Positions 10,113 through 19,073 of a stretch of 64,000 nt of DNA are shown piece after piece. How positions within the stretch are numbered: the stretch's first letter is position 1; each line of letters starts with the position of its first letter. A program made the position numbers and the translations under genes. The notes below the pieces were generated by a model. That model worked only from the letters and a program-made list of their open reading frames with translations. It searched no databases and was not told the origin of the DNA. The stretch is from positions 2,108,001 through 2,172,000 of the forward strand of contig NZ_JAPJDC010000001.1 of assembly GCF_026241855.1 (NCBI RefSeq), in the 5' to 3' direction. The DNA is from Curtobacterium flaccumfaciens pv. betae. GTDB taxonomy: Bacteria; Actinomycetota; Actinomycetes; Actinomycetales; Microbacteriaceae.

Positions 10113-11192
10113 TCACTGCTCGCTGACCAGACCGAGCACGTCGGCGATCGACTTCGTGTCGACCGGCACGCTCGTCGGGGTGACCTCGCCGCCGTCCGGC
10201 GTGCGGAGGGCCCACTGCGGGTCCTTCAGGCCGTGGCCCGTGACCGTGATGACGACCTTCGCGCCCTTCGGCACGACACCGGCGTCGGCACGCTCGAGCA
10301 GCCCGGCGACACCGATGGCCGATGCGGGCTCGACGAACACGCCGACCTCGGCCGACAGGATGCGGTGCGCCGCGAGGATGGCCTCGTCGGTGATGGCACC
10401 GAAGTAGCCGTCGGTCTCCTGCTGCGCCTCGAGCGCGAACTGCCACGAGGCCGGGTTGCCGATCCGGATCGCCGACGCGATGGTGTCGGGGTGCCGGACG
10501 ACCTCGCCGTGCACGATCGGGGCGGAACCGGCGGCCTGGAACCCGAACATGCGGGGCAGCTTGGTGCTGCGGCCGGCGGCGACGTCCTCGCGGTAGCCGC
10601 GCGAGTACGCGGTGTAGTTGCCCGCGTTGCCGACGGGCAGGAAGTGGAAGTCCGGTGCGTCACCGAGGACGTCGACGACCTCGAACGCGGCGGTCTTCTG
10701 CCCCTCGATGCGGTCGTTGTTGACGGAGTTGACGAGGTGCACCGGGTAGTTCGCCGCCAGGTCGCGGGCGATGTCGAGGCAGTCGTCGAAGTTGCCCTGC
10801 ACCTGCAGCAGCTGGGCGTCGTGGGCGACGGCCTGGCTGAGCTTGCCCATGGCGATCTTGCCCTCGGGCACGAGCACCGCAGCGGTGATGCCGGCGTGCG
10901 TGGCGTACGCGGCGGCCGAGGCGCTGGTGTTGCCGGTCGAGGCGCAGATGACGGCCTTCGCGCCGTGCTCGACGGCCTTCGAGATCGCCATCGTCATGCC
11001 GCGGTCCTTGAACGAACCCGTCGGGTTCATGCCCTCGAACTTCACGTAGACCTCGGCGCCGGTGCGCTCGGAGAGCCGACGAGCCGGGATGAGCGGCGTG
11101 CCGCCCTCTCCGAGCGTGACGATGGGCGTCGCCTCGGTCACGTCGAGTCGGTCGGCGTACTCGCGCAGGACTCCCTGCCACTGGTGGGCCAT
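10113..11192 (-). CDS. thrC: Threonine synthase
   Basis: PLP-dependent conversion of O-phosphohomoserine to threonine. The product is 359 residues, the short actinobacterial type. The Schiff-base lysine is Lys62 in [14 protein letters not shown], and the phosphate-binding serine/glycine loop is [14 protein letters not shown] followed by the [12 protein letters not shown] motif. The ATG is preceded by a purine-rich GAGAGAGAAG site. The 87-bp gap to hom includes a half copy (GGCCGGGAGGCCCGTGG) of the dispersed palindrome seen elsewhere in the window. Confidence 0.97.
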   Translation of the reverse strand: MAHQWQGVLREYADRLDVTEATPIVTLGEGGTPLIPARRLSERTGAEVYVKFEGMNPTGSFKDRGMTMAISKAVEHGAKAVICASTGNTSASAAAYATHAGITAAVLVPEGKIAMGKLSQAVAHDAQLLQVQGNFDDCLDIARDLAANYPVHLVNSVNNDRIEGQKTAAFEVVDVLGDAPDFHFLPVGNAGNYTAYSRGYREDVAAGRSTKLPRMFGFQAAGSAPIVHGEVVRHPDTIASAIRIGNPASWQFALEAQQETDGYFGAITDEAILAAHRILSAEVGVFVEPASAIGVAGLLERADAGVVPKGAKVVITVTGHGLKDPQWALRTPDGGEVTPTSVPVDTKSIADVLGLVSEQ

Positions 11193-11279
11193 CAGGCTTC
11201 TCTCTCTGTCCGGTGGGGTGGATCTGGTGGTGGTTCGGCTCGGTGAGCCTGCTGGTCGGCCGGGAGGCCCGTGGTCGCG

Positions 11280-12587
11280 TCAGCGACCGACGACGCGCAG
11301 GACGCTGGTGACGTCCAGGACGACGTCCTCGCCGCGGAGGGCGACGACGGTGTCCGCCAGGTCGGCCTCACGCGCCAGGTGGGTGCCGATGACGAGCGTC
11401 GCGGTCCCCTCGGCTGCGCCGGTGGTGGTCTGCTCGACCGTCTCGACGCTGACGCCGTGCTTCGCGAGTACGCCGGCGACCGTCGACAGCACGCCGGGGG
11501 CGTCCGTGACGTGCAGGGTGATCTGGTAGCTCGTGCGGACGGTGCCGATCGGGAACACCGGCAGCTCGGACTGCGTCGACTCGGCGACCCCCGGACCGCC
11601 GATGACGTGCCGACGGGCGGCGGAGACCAGGTCGCCGAGGACCGCCGAGGCCGTCTCGACGCCACCGGCACCCGCGCCGTAGAACATCAGGTCGCCGGCG
11701 GCCTCGGCCTCGACGAACACGGCGTTCTTCGCACCGTGCACGCTCGCGAGCGGGTGCGACTCGGGCACGAGGGCCGGGTAGACGCGGGCGCTGACGCCCT
11801 CGCGGCCGTCCTCGTCGGTCAGACGCTCGGCGGTCGCCAGGATCTTCACGACGTAGCCGGCCTTGCGGGCGGCGCGGACCTGGTCGATCGTGACGTGGGT
11901 GATGCCCTCGCGGTGCACGGCGGCGAGCGGCACCGAGGTGTGGAACGCCAGCGAGGCCAGGATCGCGGCCTTCTGCGCGGCGTCGTAGCCCTCGACGTCG
12001 GCGGTCGGGTCTGCCTCGGCGTACCCGAGCTCCGTCGCGGTGGCCAGTGCGTCCTCGAACGTGGAGCCCTTGCGGTCCATCAGGTCGAGGATGAAGTTCG
12101 TGGTGCCGTTGACGATGCCCATGATCCGGACGATGCGGTCACCGGCGAGCGAGTCGTGCAGCGGACGGATGATCGGGATCGCCCCGGCCACGGCGGCCTC
12201 GTAGTAGAGCTGCGCGCCGACCTGCTCGGCCGCGGCGAAGAGCTCCGGGCCGTGGGTCGCGAGCAGCGCCTTGTTGCCGGTGACGACGTCCGCGCCGGAC
12301 TGCAGGGCCTGGAGCACGAGGGTGCGCGCCGGCTCGATCCCGCCGATGAGCTCGACGACGATGTCCGCGCCGAGGATGAGCGATGCAGCGTCCGTGGTGA
12401 AGAGCTCCGCCGGCAGGTCGACGTCACGCTGCGCGTCCACGTCGCGCACGGCGATCCCGACCAGCTCCAGCCCGGCACCGGCGCGCGAGGCCAGCTCGTC
12501 GCCGTGCTCGAGGAGCAGTCGCGCGACCTGGGAACCGACCGAGCCGGCCCCGAGCAGCGCGACACGGACGTTGCGGTATTCGATCAT
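11280..12587 (-). CDS. hom: Homoserine dehydrogenase
   Basis: Reduces aspartate semialdehyde to homoserine, the branch intermediate for threonine and methionine. It is 435 residues: an NAD(P) Rossmann motif VALLGAGSVGSQVA at residues 9-22, the catalytic-domain segment NGTTNFILDLM, ATELGYAEADPTADVEGYDAA, and a C-terminal ACT domain from about residue 350 (ITLHVTDAPGVLSTVAGVLA) that usually mediates threonine feedback. It stands alone rather than fused to aspartokinase. It is the first enzyme of the threonine operon, 65 bp after lysA, and also feeds the metX/metY pair at the right end of the window. Confidence 0.97.
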   Translation of the reverse strand: MIEYRNVRVALLGAGSVGSQVARLLLEHGDELASRAGAGLELVGIAVRDVDAQRDVDLPAELFTTDAASLILGADIVVELIGGIEPARTLVLQALQSGADVVTGNKALLATHGPELFAAAEQVGAQLYYEAAVAGAIPIIRPLHDSLAGDRIVRIMGIVNGTTNFILDLMDRKGSTFEDALATATELGYAEADPTADVEGYDAAQKAAILASLAFHTSVPLAAVHREGITHVTIDQVRAARKAGYVVKILATAERLTDEDGREGVSARVYPALVPESHPLASVHGAKNAVFVEAEAAGDLMFYGAGAGGVETASAVLGDLVSAARRHVIGGPGVAESTQSELPVFPIGTVRTSYQITLHVTDAPGVLSTVAGVLAKHGVSVETVEQTTTGAAEGTATLVIGTHLAREADLADTVVALRGEDVVLDVTSVLRVVGR

Positions 12588-12652
12588 CTGGTAGCGGTTC
12601 CTGTCGGTGGGGGTGCGCCCTGCGGGGTGGGCGGACCCGGTCGGGTCGGGGG

Positions 12653-14074
12653 TCAGCGGCCGGTGCCATCGGCGGGCACGGCGGCGACCCCGGTGTCACG
12701 GGCGAGGAGGTCGTCGATCGTCTCGCCCCGCACGAGGATACGGGCTGCGCCGTCCGCGACGGCGACGACCGGCGGGCGGCCCACGTGGTTGTAGTTGCTC
12801 GACAGCGCCCAGCAGTAGGCACCGGTGGCCGCCACGGCCAGCAGGTCGCCGCGCTGCACGTCGCCGGGCAGGTACTCGTCGTCCACCACGACGTCGCCGC
12901 TCTCGCAGTGCTTGCCGACGACGCGGCTCAGCACCGGCGGGGCGTCGGAGGTGCGGGCGAGCCGGGCCGTGTAGTCGGCGCCGTACAGGGCGGGACGGAT
13001 GTTGTCGCTCATCCCGCCGTCGACCGAGACGTACGTGCGGGTCGCGCTGCCGCCGTCGTCGGTCTCGAGCGTGACCGGCTTGATCGTGCCGACGCGGTAG
13101 AGCGTCACCCCGGGCGGGCCGACGATGTAGCGGCCCGGCTCGACGGCGATGTCCGGCACCGGGATGCCGCGCTCGGCGCAGGCCTCGCCGATGATCGTGG
13201 CCAGTGCGTCGGCGACGTCCTCGGGGGCGAAGGCCGAGTCGGCCTCCGTGTAGTCGATGCCCCAGCCGCCGCCGAGGTTCAGCTCGGGCACCGGACCGGA
13301 GGCCACGAGCGTCGCGTGCACGTCCATCAGTCGGCGTGCGGCCTCGCGGAAGCCAGCGTCGTCGAAGATCTGCGAACCGATGTGCGAGTGCAGCCCGACG
13401 AAGGCGAGCGAGGGCTCGGCGCGGACGGCTGCCGCGGCCTCGACGGCCTCGGACAGCGGGATGCCGAACTTCTGGTCCTCGCGAGCGGTCGCCAGGTACT
13501 CGTGCGTGGACGCGTGCACGCCGGTGTTGATCCGGATGCGGACGCGCTGCACGACCCCGGCGTCGGCGGCGGCACGGGCGACTCGCTGCACCTCTTCGTG
13601 GCTGTCGAGCACGATCGTGCCGATGCCGACCTCGACCGCGCGGGTGATCTCGGCGTCGGACTTGTCGTTGCCGTGGAAGCCGAGCCGGCCGGGGTCGATG
13701 CCGCCGGCCAGGGCGACCGCGAGCTCACCTGCGGTGCAGACGTCCACGCGCAGGTCGGCCTCGGCCATCCACGCGACGACCTGCGTCGTCAGGAAGGCCT
13801 TGCCGGCGTAGTAGACGTGCGCGTGGCTGCCGATGCGCTCGAACGCCTCGGCGAACGCGTTCCGCACGCGGACGGCGCGGGACTGGACATCACGCTCGTC
13901 GACGACGTACAGGGGCGTGCCGAACTGCGCGACCAGGTCCGTCGCGCTGATGCCGCCGATCGCCAGGGTGCCGTCGTCGGTCCGCGTCGCGGACGCGGGC
14001 CAGATGCGGTCCACCAGTTCGGAGGCGTCCGTCGGGAACCGCAGCCGCGGCGGTGCAAGGGGGTTCTCGCTCAC
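12653..14074 (-). CDS. lysA: Diaminopimelate decarboxylase
   Basis: Last step of lysine synthesis, decarboxylating meso-diaminopimelate. The 473-residue fold-III PLP enzyme has its PLP lysine in VYYAGKAFLTTQV (Lys92), the glycine-rich phosphate loop LNLGGGWGIDY, EPGRYIVGPPG, and the catalytic cysteine in GKHCESGDVVV. The GTG start at 14074 leaves an N-terminus typical of actinobacterial LysA. In the conserved argS - lysA - hom - thrC - thrB order. Lysine is also a plausible substrate type for the NRPS at 19 kb, though that link is inference only. Confidence 0.96.
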   Translation of the reverse strand: MSENPLAPPRLRFPTDASELVDRIWPASATRTDDGTLAIGGISATDLVAQFGTPLYVVDERDVQSRAVRVRNAFAEAFERIGSHAHVYYAGKAFLTTQVVAWMAEADLRVDVCTAGELAVALAGGIDPGRLGFHGNDKSDAEITRAVEVGIGTIVLDSHEEVQRVARAAADAGVVQRVRIRINTGVHASTHEYLATAREDQKFGIPLSEAVEAAAAVRAEPSLAFVGLHSHIGSQIFDDAGFREAARRLMDVHATLVASGPVPELNLGGGWGIDYTEADSAFAPEDVADALATIIGEACAERGIPVPDIAVEPGRYIVGPPGVTLYRVGTIKPVTLETDDGGSATRTYVSVDGGMSDNIRPALYGADYTARLARTSDAPPVLSRVVGKHCESGDVVVDDEYLPGDVQRGDLLAVAATGAYCWALSSNYNHVGRPPVVAVADGAARILVRGETIDDLLARDTGVAAVPADGTGR

Positions 14075-14132
14075 GGGACCCGATCCTACCGACGCGAGCC
14101 GTTCCTCCAGGCCGCGTTACGCACCCGTCTGC

Positions 14133-14888
14133 TCAGCCGCAGCTGCCGACGGTCCGCAGGCCGTCCTCGTTGAGCGGCAGCGCGTCCGCGGTGATCCGGA
14201 CCGTCGCGTCCGACTTCGACACGTCGAGCGAGCGCACCCGCAGCGCCTCGGGCAGGAACTGCGCGGTGCAGACCTGCACCGGGACACCGGTGACACCCGG
14301 GATCGAGTCGACCTTGAGGCCGAGGTCGGAGTTCGTGATCCGGACGCTCTCCGGGGTGATGGTGATGCCGCGGCCGTCGTCCTGCGCGTCGACGGCGCCC
14401 TTCGCCGCGTAGGTGATGTCGTAGCCGAGCACCGACGACGACCCGGTGAGTTCGACTCCGCCGTCGACCAGGTTCAGCCGGTCGAACAGCGGGCTGTACT
14501 TCGCCAGGTCCTTGACGCTCGACGACGCCAGGGTGACGGTGCCGTCGACGTCGCGGACGTCGCCCTTGCCGTCCACCGGGACGTCCTGAGCGGTGACGTC
14601 GGCGGCGAGCGGGATGCCGTCGACCGTGAGCTTCGCCGAGGAGATCTCGACGCGGTCGAGGGTGCCGCTGATGAGCTGCGGGATGACGATGCCCTCGGCG
14701 TGGGCGTCGACCTCGCCGGTCGTGCCTTCCGGCAGCGACTGCTCGACCTGCTGGGCGATGATCCGGTCGACGACGCCGCGCAGCACGAACTCGGCGATCA
14801 CGACGAGGGCGGCGAGCACGACGACGACCACGAGCAGGACGACGGGCCAGCGGCGGCGCGTGGTGGGGCGTTCGGTGGCTGCGGGCAT
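14133..14888 (-). CDS. LmeA-type phospholipid-binding protein (DUF2993)
   Basis: A 251-residue membrane-anchored protein. After a short basic N-terminus (TTRRRW) there is one strong transmembrane segment at about residues 15-40, then a long beta-rich extracytoplasmic domain. It resembles the DUF2993/LmeA family: the segment EQSLPEGTTGEVDAHAEGIVIPQL and repeated short strands of the type VDGIPLAADVTAQDV are typical. In mycobacteria LmeA binds phospholipid and supports mannan elongation in lipoglycans. The start at ATG 14888 places the anchor properly. It is inserted between argS and lysA relative to Mycobacterium. The family assignment is from memory of the pattern. Confidence 0.75.
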   Translation of the reverse strand: MPAATERPTTRRRWPVVLLVVVVVLAALVVIAEFVLRGVVDRIIAQQVEQSLPEGTTGEVDAHAEGIVIPQLISGTLDRVEISSAKLTVDGIPLAADVTAQDVPVDGKGDVRDVDGTVTLASSSVKDLAKYSPLFDRLNLVDGGVELTGSSSVLGYDITYAAKGAVDAQDDGRGITITPESVRITNSDLGLKVDSIPGVTGVPVQVCTAQFLPEALRVRSLDVSKSDATVRITADALPLNEDGLRTVGSCG

Positions 14889-14935
14889 GCGTCCTACCCT
14901 GCCAGTCCGGTCTGCGGCCGAGCTGCGGCCGGGCT

Positions 14936-15005
14936 GCAAAACACCGGTGTTCGCGCTCGGCACCGCGGAATGCGGGTGTTCGGTGCGCGAACACCGGTGT
15001 TTTGC
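14936..15005. repeat. Perfect 21-bp inverted repeat containing AACACCGGTGTT
   Basis: Arms at 14936-14956 and 14985-15005 are exact reverse complements over 21 bp, separated by 28 bp. Each arm itself holds the 12-bp palindrome AACACCGGTGTT, so either a long hairpin or two cruciform-like sites can form. It fills the gap between argS and the LmeA-like gene, both on the minus strand. No T-tract follows, so it is either a Rho-assisted terminator or a repeat/protein-binding element. Confidence 0.85.
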
Positions 15006-15018
15006 GGAAGGAGTACCG

Positions 15019-16689
15019 CTACATGCGGGACGGCGCCGACACGCCGAGCAGGCCGAGGCCGTTGCGGACGACCTGCCCGGTGGCGTCGTTCAGCCACAGG
15101 CGCGTGCGGTGCAGGTCGGTCACGGGCTCGTCGCCGAGGGGCGAGACACGGCAGGAGTCGTACCAGCGGTGGTACAGGCCGGCCAGCTGCTCGATGTACC
15201 GCGCGATGCGGTGCGGCTCGCGCAGCTCGGCGGCGTGCCGGACCACCCGCGGGTACTCGGCGAGGGCTCCGAGGAGCGCGCTCTCGGACTCGTGGGTCAG
15301 CAGCGACGCGTCGAACACGGACCGGTCGACCCCGGCCGCCGCGGCGTTCCGGGCCACCGACTGCGTGCGTGCGTGGGCGTACTGCACGTAGAAGACGGGG
15401 TTGTCGTTCGTGCGCTTCGTGAGCAGGTCGAGGTCGATGTCGATCGCGGTGTCGCTGGCGAACCGGACCAGGGCGTACCGGCCGGCGTCGACACCCACGG
15501 CGTCGACGAGGTCCTCCATCGTGACGATGGTGCCGTTGCGCTTCGACATGCGCATCGGTTCGCCGTCCTTGAGCAGGTTGACCATCTGCCCGATCAGGAT
15601 CTCGAGGTTCTTGCCCGGCTCGTCCCCGAACGCGGCGCACATCGCCATCATCCGGCCGACGTAGCCGTGGTGGTCGGCGCCGAGCATGATCAGGTTCCGC
15701 TCGAACCCGCGCTCGCGCTTGTCGAGGTAGTAGGCCAGGTCGCCGGCGATGTACGCGGGCTCACCGTCCGACTTGATGACGACGCGGTCGCGGTCGTCGC
15801 CAAAGTCGGTCGTGCGGAGCCACTCGGCACCCTCGGCCTCGTACATCACGCCGGCCGACCGCAGTCGGGCGATGGCACGCTCGACGGCCTTCGACTCGTG
15901 CAGGGCGTTCTCGTGGAAGTAGACGTCGAAGTCGACGCCGAAGTCGTGCAGCGACGACTTGATGTCCGCGAACATGAAGTCGACGCCCTCGCGACGGAAG
16001 AGCTCCTGCGCCTCGTCGCGCGGCAGGTCGCGGACGTCGATGCCCGGCTCGAGGGTCGCGATGACCCGTGCGGCGATCTCGGCGATGTAGGCGCCGCCGT
16101 AGCCGTCCTCGGGCGTGGGCTCACCGAGTGCGCTGGCGACGAGGGAGCGGGCGAACCGGTCGATCTGCGCGCCGTGGTCGTTGAAGTAGTACTCGCGGGT
16201 GACGAGCCCGCCCTGCGCCTGGAACACGCGGGCCAGGCTGTCGCCGACTGCGGCCCACCGCACGCCGCCCATGTGGATCGGGCCGGTGGGGTTGGCGGAG
16301 ACGAACTCCAGGTTGATCCGGACGCCGTCGTACAGGTCGCCGGTGCCGAAGGACTCGCCGCCGTCCACGATGGTGCGCGCGATCTCACCCGCGGCGGCGG
16401 CCTCGAGCGTGATGTTGATGAAGCCGGGGCCGGCGACGTCGACCGAGTCCACACCGTCGAGCTCGGTCAGCTCGCCGGCGATCTCGGTCGCGAGCTCGCG
16501 CGGGTTCGTGCCGAGCCGCTTCGCGAGCTGCATGGCGGCGTTCGAGGCCCAGTCGCCGTGGGCGCGGTTCTTCGGACGCTCGAGCACCACGTGGGACTCC
16601 TCGATCGTCACGGTCTCGGACGCGCCTCGGCGCTCGACGATCCCGGTCAGGATCGACAGGTACGCGGCGGAGAGTTCGGCAGGAGTCAC
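15019..16689 (-). CDS. argS: Arginyl-tRNA synthetase
   Basis: Charges tRNA-Arg with arginine. The 556-residue class I synthetase has the N-terminal Add1-type domain (FINITLE), the HIGH-equivalent in [16 protein letters not shown] near residue 130, a KMSKS-equivalent in [12 protein letters not shown], and the C-terminal anticodon-binding helical domain with [15 protein letters not shown]. The GTG start at 16689 is the first codon that gives a normal N-terminus. It opens the conserved argS - lysA - hom block. The divergent lipoprotein gene starts 59 bp away, so the two share a short promoter region. A tRNA-Arg gene lies 1 kb away. Confidence 0.97.
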   Translation of the reverse strand: MTPAELSAAYLSILTGIVERRGASETVTIEESHVVLERPKNRAHGDWASNAAMQLAKRLGTNPRELATEIAGELTELDGVDSVDVAGPGFINITLEAAAAGEIARTIVDGGESFGTGDLYDGVRINLEFVSANPTGPIHMGGVRWAAVGDSLARVFQAQGGLVTREYYFNDHGAQIDRFARSLVASALGEPTPEDGYGGAYIAEIAARVIATLEPGIDVRDLPRDEAQELFRREGVDFMFADIKSSLHDFGVDFDVYFHENALHESKAVERAIARLRSAGVMYEAEGAEWLRTTDFGDDRDRVVIKSDGEPAYIAGDLAYYLDKRERGFERNLIMLGADHHGYVGRMMAMCAAFGDEPGKNLEILIGQMVNLLKDGEPMRMSKRNGTIVTMEDLVDAVGVDAGRYALVRFASDTAIDIDLDLLTKRTNDNPVFYVQYAHARTQSVARNAAAAGVDRSVFDASLLTHESESALLGALAEYPRVVRHAAELREPHRIARYIEQLAGLYHRWYDSCRVSPLGDEPVTDLHRTRLWLNDATGQVVRNGLGLLGVSAPSRM

Positions 16690-16748
16690 GAGGACCGATC
16701 CTACCGGGACGCCCAGGTCCGCACCGGTCGATGCAGCATCATGTCGGG

Positions 16749-17324
16749 ATGACCCCCCGCAGCCGTGCCCGGGCGCTCACCGTCGCCACCCTCACCACCG
16801 CAGCAGCCGTCGTGCTCGCCGGGTGCTCGGGCGGCGGGGACAGCACCCCGTCGGCCACCGCGACCCCGGCGGGCAAGCCGGTGTCCGAGACCTGCGCGGA
16901 GCTCCTGCCGACCAGCGCGCTGTCGGTGTACGGGCAGACCTTCGAGCTCGACGACTCCTTCACCCCCGCGAAGGGCTCCCCCGCTGCGACCATCGCGAAG
17001 CAGCAGGGTCGCGTGTGCCGGTTCGTCAGCACCGACGCGGACGCCACGGCGATCACGCTCGCGGTCGCCGACCTGCCTGAGAAGTCGCTCACCAACCTGA
17101 AGGACGCCCTGTACGAGCGGGGCGGGTCCGTCCCCACCTACCGCGTGGAGGGGTACTTCGCCCTGAGCGGCGACGTCGGCCGCGCCGATGCCTTCGCCGA
17201 CCCGTACTGGATCACCGCGCAGTCGACGCTGTTCACCGAGCCGGGCGGGGCGCAGCCCGTCGTCGACGCGGTGCGGGCTGCGCTGCAGCCGTCCGCGTCG
17301 GCCACGGCCACGCCCGCGGGCTGA
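16749..17324 (+). CDS. Putative lipoprotein of unknown function
   Basis: A 191-residue secreted lipoprotein. The N-terminus has basic residues, a hydrophobic core and the lipobox VLAGCS, so the cysteine near residue 28 would be lipidated. A Ser/Thr/Pro/Ala linker follows, then a globular part with a cysteine pair (SETCAELLP and GRVCRFVS) that could form a disulfide. No family is recognised. The last residues repeat the SATATPAG wording of the linker, a small internal duplication. ATG 16749 is preferred over 16731 because it gives a proper signal peptide. Confidence 0.8.
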   Translation: MTPRSRARALTVATLTTAAAVVLAGCSGGGDSTPSATATPAGKPVSETCAELLPTSALSVYGQTFELDDSFTPAKGSPAATIAKQQGRVCRFVSTDADATAITLAVADLPEKSLTNLKDALYERGGSVPTYRVEGYFALSGDVGRADAFADPYWITAQSTLFTEPGGAQPVVDAVRAALQPSASATATPAG

Positions 17325-17340
17325 CCCGCGCTGCGGCCGC

Positions 17341-17660
17341 GCACGGTGCGAGGCCGCCGTCCGGTGCGAGGTTGCGCACGTGGTGCGCGGCTCGCAACGC
17401 TGCACGGAATGCGGAACCTCGCACGGGAACGCGACGCTCGCACGGTGCGGACGGGAGGCCCGTGGCGGGCCCGCACCGCGCCTCCAAGCCGGCGGCGGCC
17501 ACGCACGGTGCGAGGCCGCCGTCCGGTGCGAGGTTGCGCACGTGGTGCGCGGCTCGCAACGCTGCACGGAATGCGGAACCTCGCACGGGAACGCGACGCT
17601 CGCACGGTGCGGACGGGAGGCCCGTGGCGGGCCCGCACCGCGCCTCCAGGCCGCCCGTCG
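17341..17660. repeat. Two-copy 162-bp tandem repeat with inverted arms
   Basis: This intergenic stretch is two almost identical tandem copies with a period of 162 bp (starts 17341 and 17503). Each holds an inverted repeat GTGCGAGGTT ... AACCTCGCAC (17364-17373 and 17415-17424 in copy 1) with a nested GTTGCG ... CGCAAC. Each also contains one member of the dispersed GGAGGC ... GCCTCC palindrome family (17454-17485 and 17616-17647). No gene is supported here; the open frames on both strands are shadows of the repeat. Confidence 0.9.
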
Positions 17661-17731
17661 TGACGTCCACGGCGCGACACGCGCTGTCCAGGACCACCCG
17701 CCGGACCTGCTACGGTTGTTGACACCCCTTG

Positions 17732-17803
17732 GCCCCCATAGCTCAGGGGATAGAGCACTGCCCTCCGGAGGCAGGGGCGGAGGTTCGAATCCTCCTGGGG
17801 GCA
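17732..17803 (+). tRNA. tRNA-Arg (anticodon CCG)
   Basis: A complete 72-nt cloverleaf. Acceptor arms GCCCCCA and TGGGGGC pair, the D stem is GCTC/GAGC, the anticodon stem is CTGCC/GGCAG around the loop CTCCGGA, and the T arm is GGAGG-TTCGAAT-CCTCC. The anticodon CCG reads CGG, a frequent arginine codon in this GC-rich genome. CCA is not encoded. A conserved 57-bp element with a terminal hairpin begins 6 bp after the tRNA end. Confidence 0.97.
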
Positions 17804-17808
17804 CAGTC

Positions 17809-17875
17809 ACATTTCCGCGCAAGCAGTTGTCTTCGCTTCGCTCAGTCAGCTGCGCGCGATGTCGCCTGCGGCGAC
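17809..17875 (+). repeat. Conserved 57-bp element plus hairpin, copy 1 (after tRNA-Arg)
   Basis: Positions 17809-17865 match 58348-58404 at 53 of 57 bases. In both copies the conserved part ends in a hairpin, GTCGCC-TGC-GGCGAC here (17861-17875). The other copy has a different stem sequence that still pairs. Both copies sit directly after a gene end. A terminator or small structured RNA is possible; the function is unknown. Confidence 0.75.
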
Positions 17876-17967
17876 CTCTCCCCGTTGAGACTCCTCCGGG
17901 TTCTTCGCCGGTCTCGCGGCTGGGTGCCTCGACGGCGTGCTACGCGCCTGCCCGGTAGCGTTCGGGC

Positions 17968-19029
17968 ATGACGATGACGTTCCCGGCGCCCGGAGTCCAC
18001 GCGCTGCGGGGCGGACCCGTGCTCCGGTGGGGTGTGATCGGCCCCGGGGAGATCGCGAACGACTTCACGACGACGCTGCACGCGAACTCCGACCAGCGCG
18101 TCGTCGCCGTGGGCTCCCGCTCCCCCGAGCGTGCCGCGGCCTTCGCCGCCCGCCACGGCGTACCCGGGGTGCACGGCTCGTACGAGGCCCTCGTGGCGGA
18201 CCCCGCCGTCGACGTGGTCTACGTCGCCTCGCCGCACCCGCAGCACCTCGGGCACGCACTGCTCGCGATCGCCGCCGGCAAGCACGTGCTCGTCGAGAAG
18301 CCGATGACGACCTCGGCGGCGGACACCCGCACCCTCGCCGACGCCGCACGGGCCGCGGGTGTCCTCGCGATGGAGGCGATGTGGACCCGGTACCTGCCGG
18401 GCACCACCGTCGTCGCGCGTCTGCTCGCGGACGGGGTCCTCGGTGACGTCCGCCTCGCGACGGTCGACGTCGGGTGGCCGCACGACCCGGACCCGGCCGA
18501 CCGGATGTTCGACCCCGCCGCCGGAGGGGGTGCCCTCCTCGACGCCGGTGTGTACGGGCACTGGTTCGCACGCTTCGCCACCGGCGCCCCGGTGACCAGC
18601 AGCACGACGGGGGCGGTCTCGGATCGCGGGGTGGACCTCCAGTCCGTCACGGTGTCGACGGCGGAGGGTGGCGCGCAGTCGGTGGTGACCACGTCGATGA
18701 CGGCGTGGACGCCGGGGCTGGCGGTGATCGCCGGGAGCCGGGCCACGGTCCGGTACACCGACCACTTCGTGTTCCCCGCGTCGTTCGCGGTGCACCACCC
18801 GGGTGCAGAGGACCACTGGGAGGAGCCGACGGGGCTGCGGGGCCGTCATGGACTCGTGTGGCAGGCGGCGGCGCTCGCGCAGTACGTGGCTGATGGCCGG
18901 ACGGAGTCGCCGGTGCACTCGCTGGACGACTCGATCGGGGTCGCGGCGGCGCTCGACGCGGCACGTGCGGCACTCGAGCCGACCGGTGCGGCACCGTCCG
19001 TTCCCGAGCAGGACACCTCGACCCTCTAG
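17968..19029 (+). CDS. Gfo/Idh/MocA-family oxidoreductase
   Basis: A 353-residue NAD(P)-dependent dehydrogenase. The N-terminal Rossmann motif is LRWGVIGPGEIANDF near residues 18-32. The catalytic-lysine motif of the family is HVLVEKPMT near residue 110, followed by EAMWTRYLPG and the C-terminal beta-sheet domain with GGGALLDAGVYG. Such enzymes act on sugars, inositols or trans-dihydrodiols; the substrate cannot be told. The ATG at 17968 is closely followed by another at 17974. It stands alone between the tRNA and the NRPS gene and is probably separately expressed; 44 bp separate it from the NRPS. Confidence 0.93.
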   Translation: MTMTFPAPGVHALRGGPVLRWGVIGPGEIANDFTTTLHANSDQRVVAVGSRSPERAAAFAARHGVPGVHGSYEALVADPAVDVVYVASPHPQHLGHALLAIAAGKHVLVEKPMTTSAADTRTLADAARAAGVLAMEAMWTRYLPGTTVVARLLADGVLGDVRLATVDVGWPHDPDPADRMFDPAAGGGALLDAGVYGHWFARFATGAPVTSSTTGAVSDRGVDLQSVTVSTAEGGAQSVVTTSMTAWTPGLAVIAGSRATVRYTDHFVFPASFAVHHPGAEDHWEEPTGLRGRHGLVWQAAALAQYVADGRTESPVHSLDDSIGVAAALDAARAALEPTGAAPSVPEQDTSTL

Positions 19030-19073
19030 GATCACGGGCCGGTCGTCCCGCACGCGACCGGGAAGAGGCCTCG

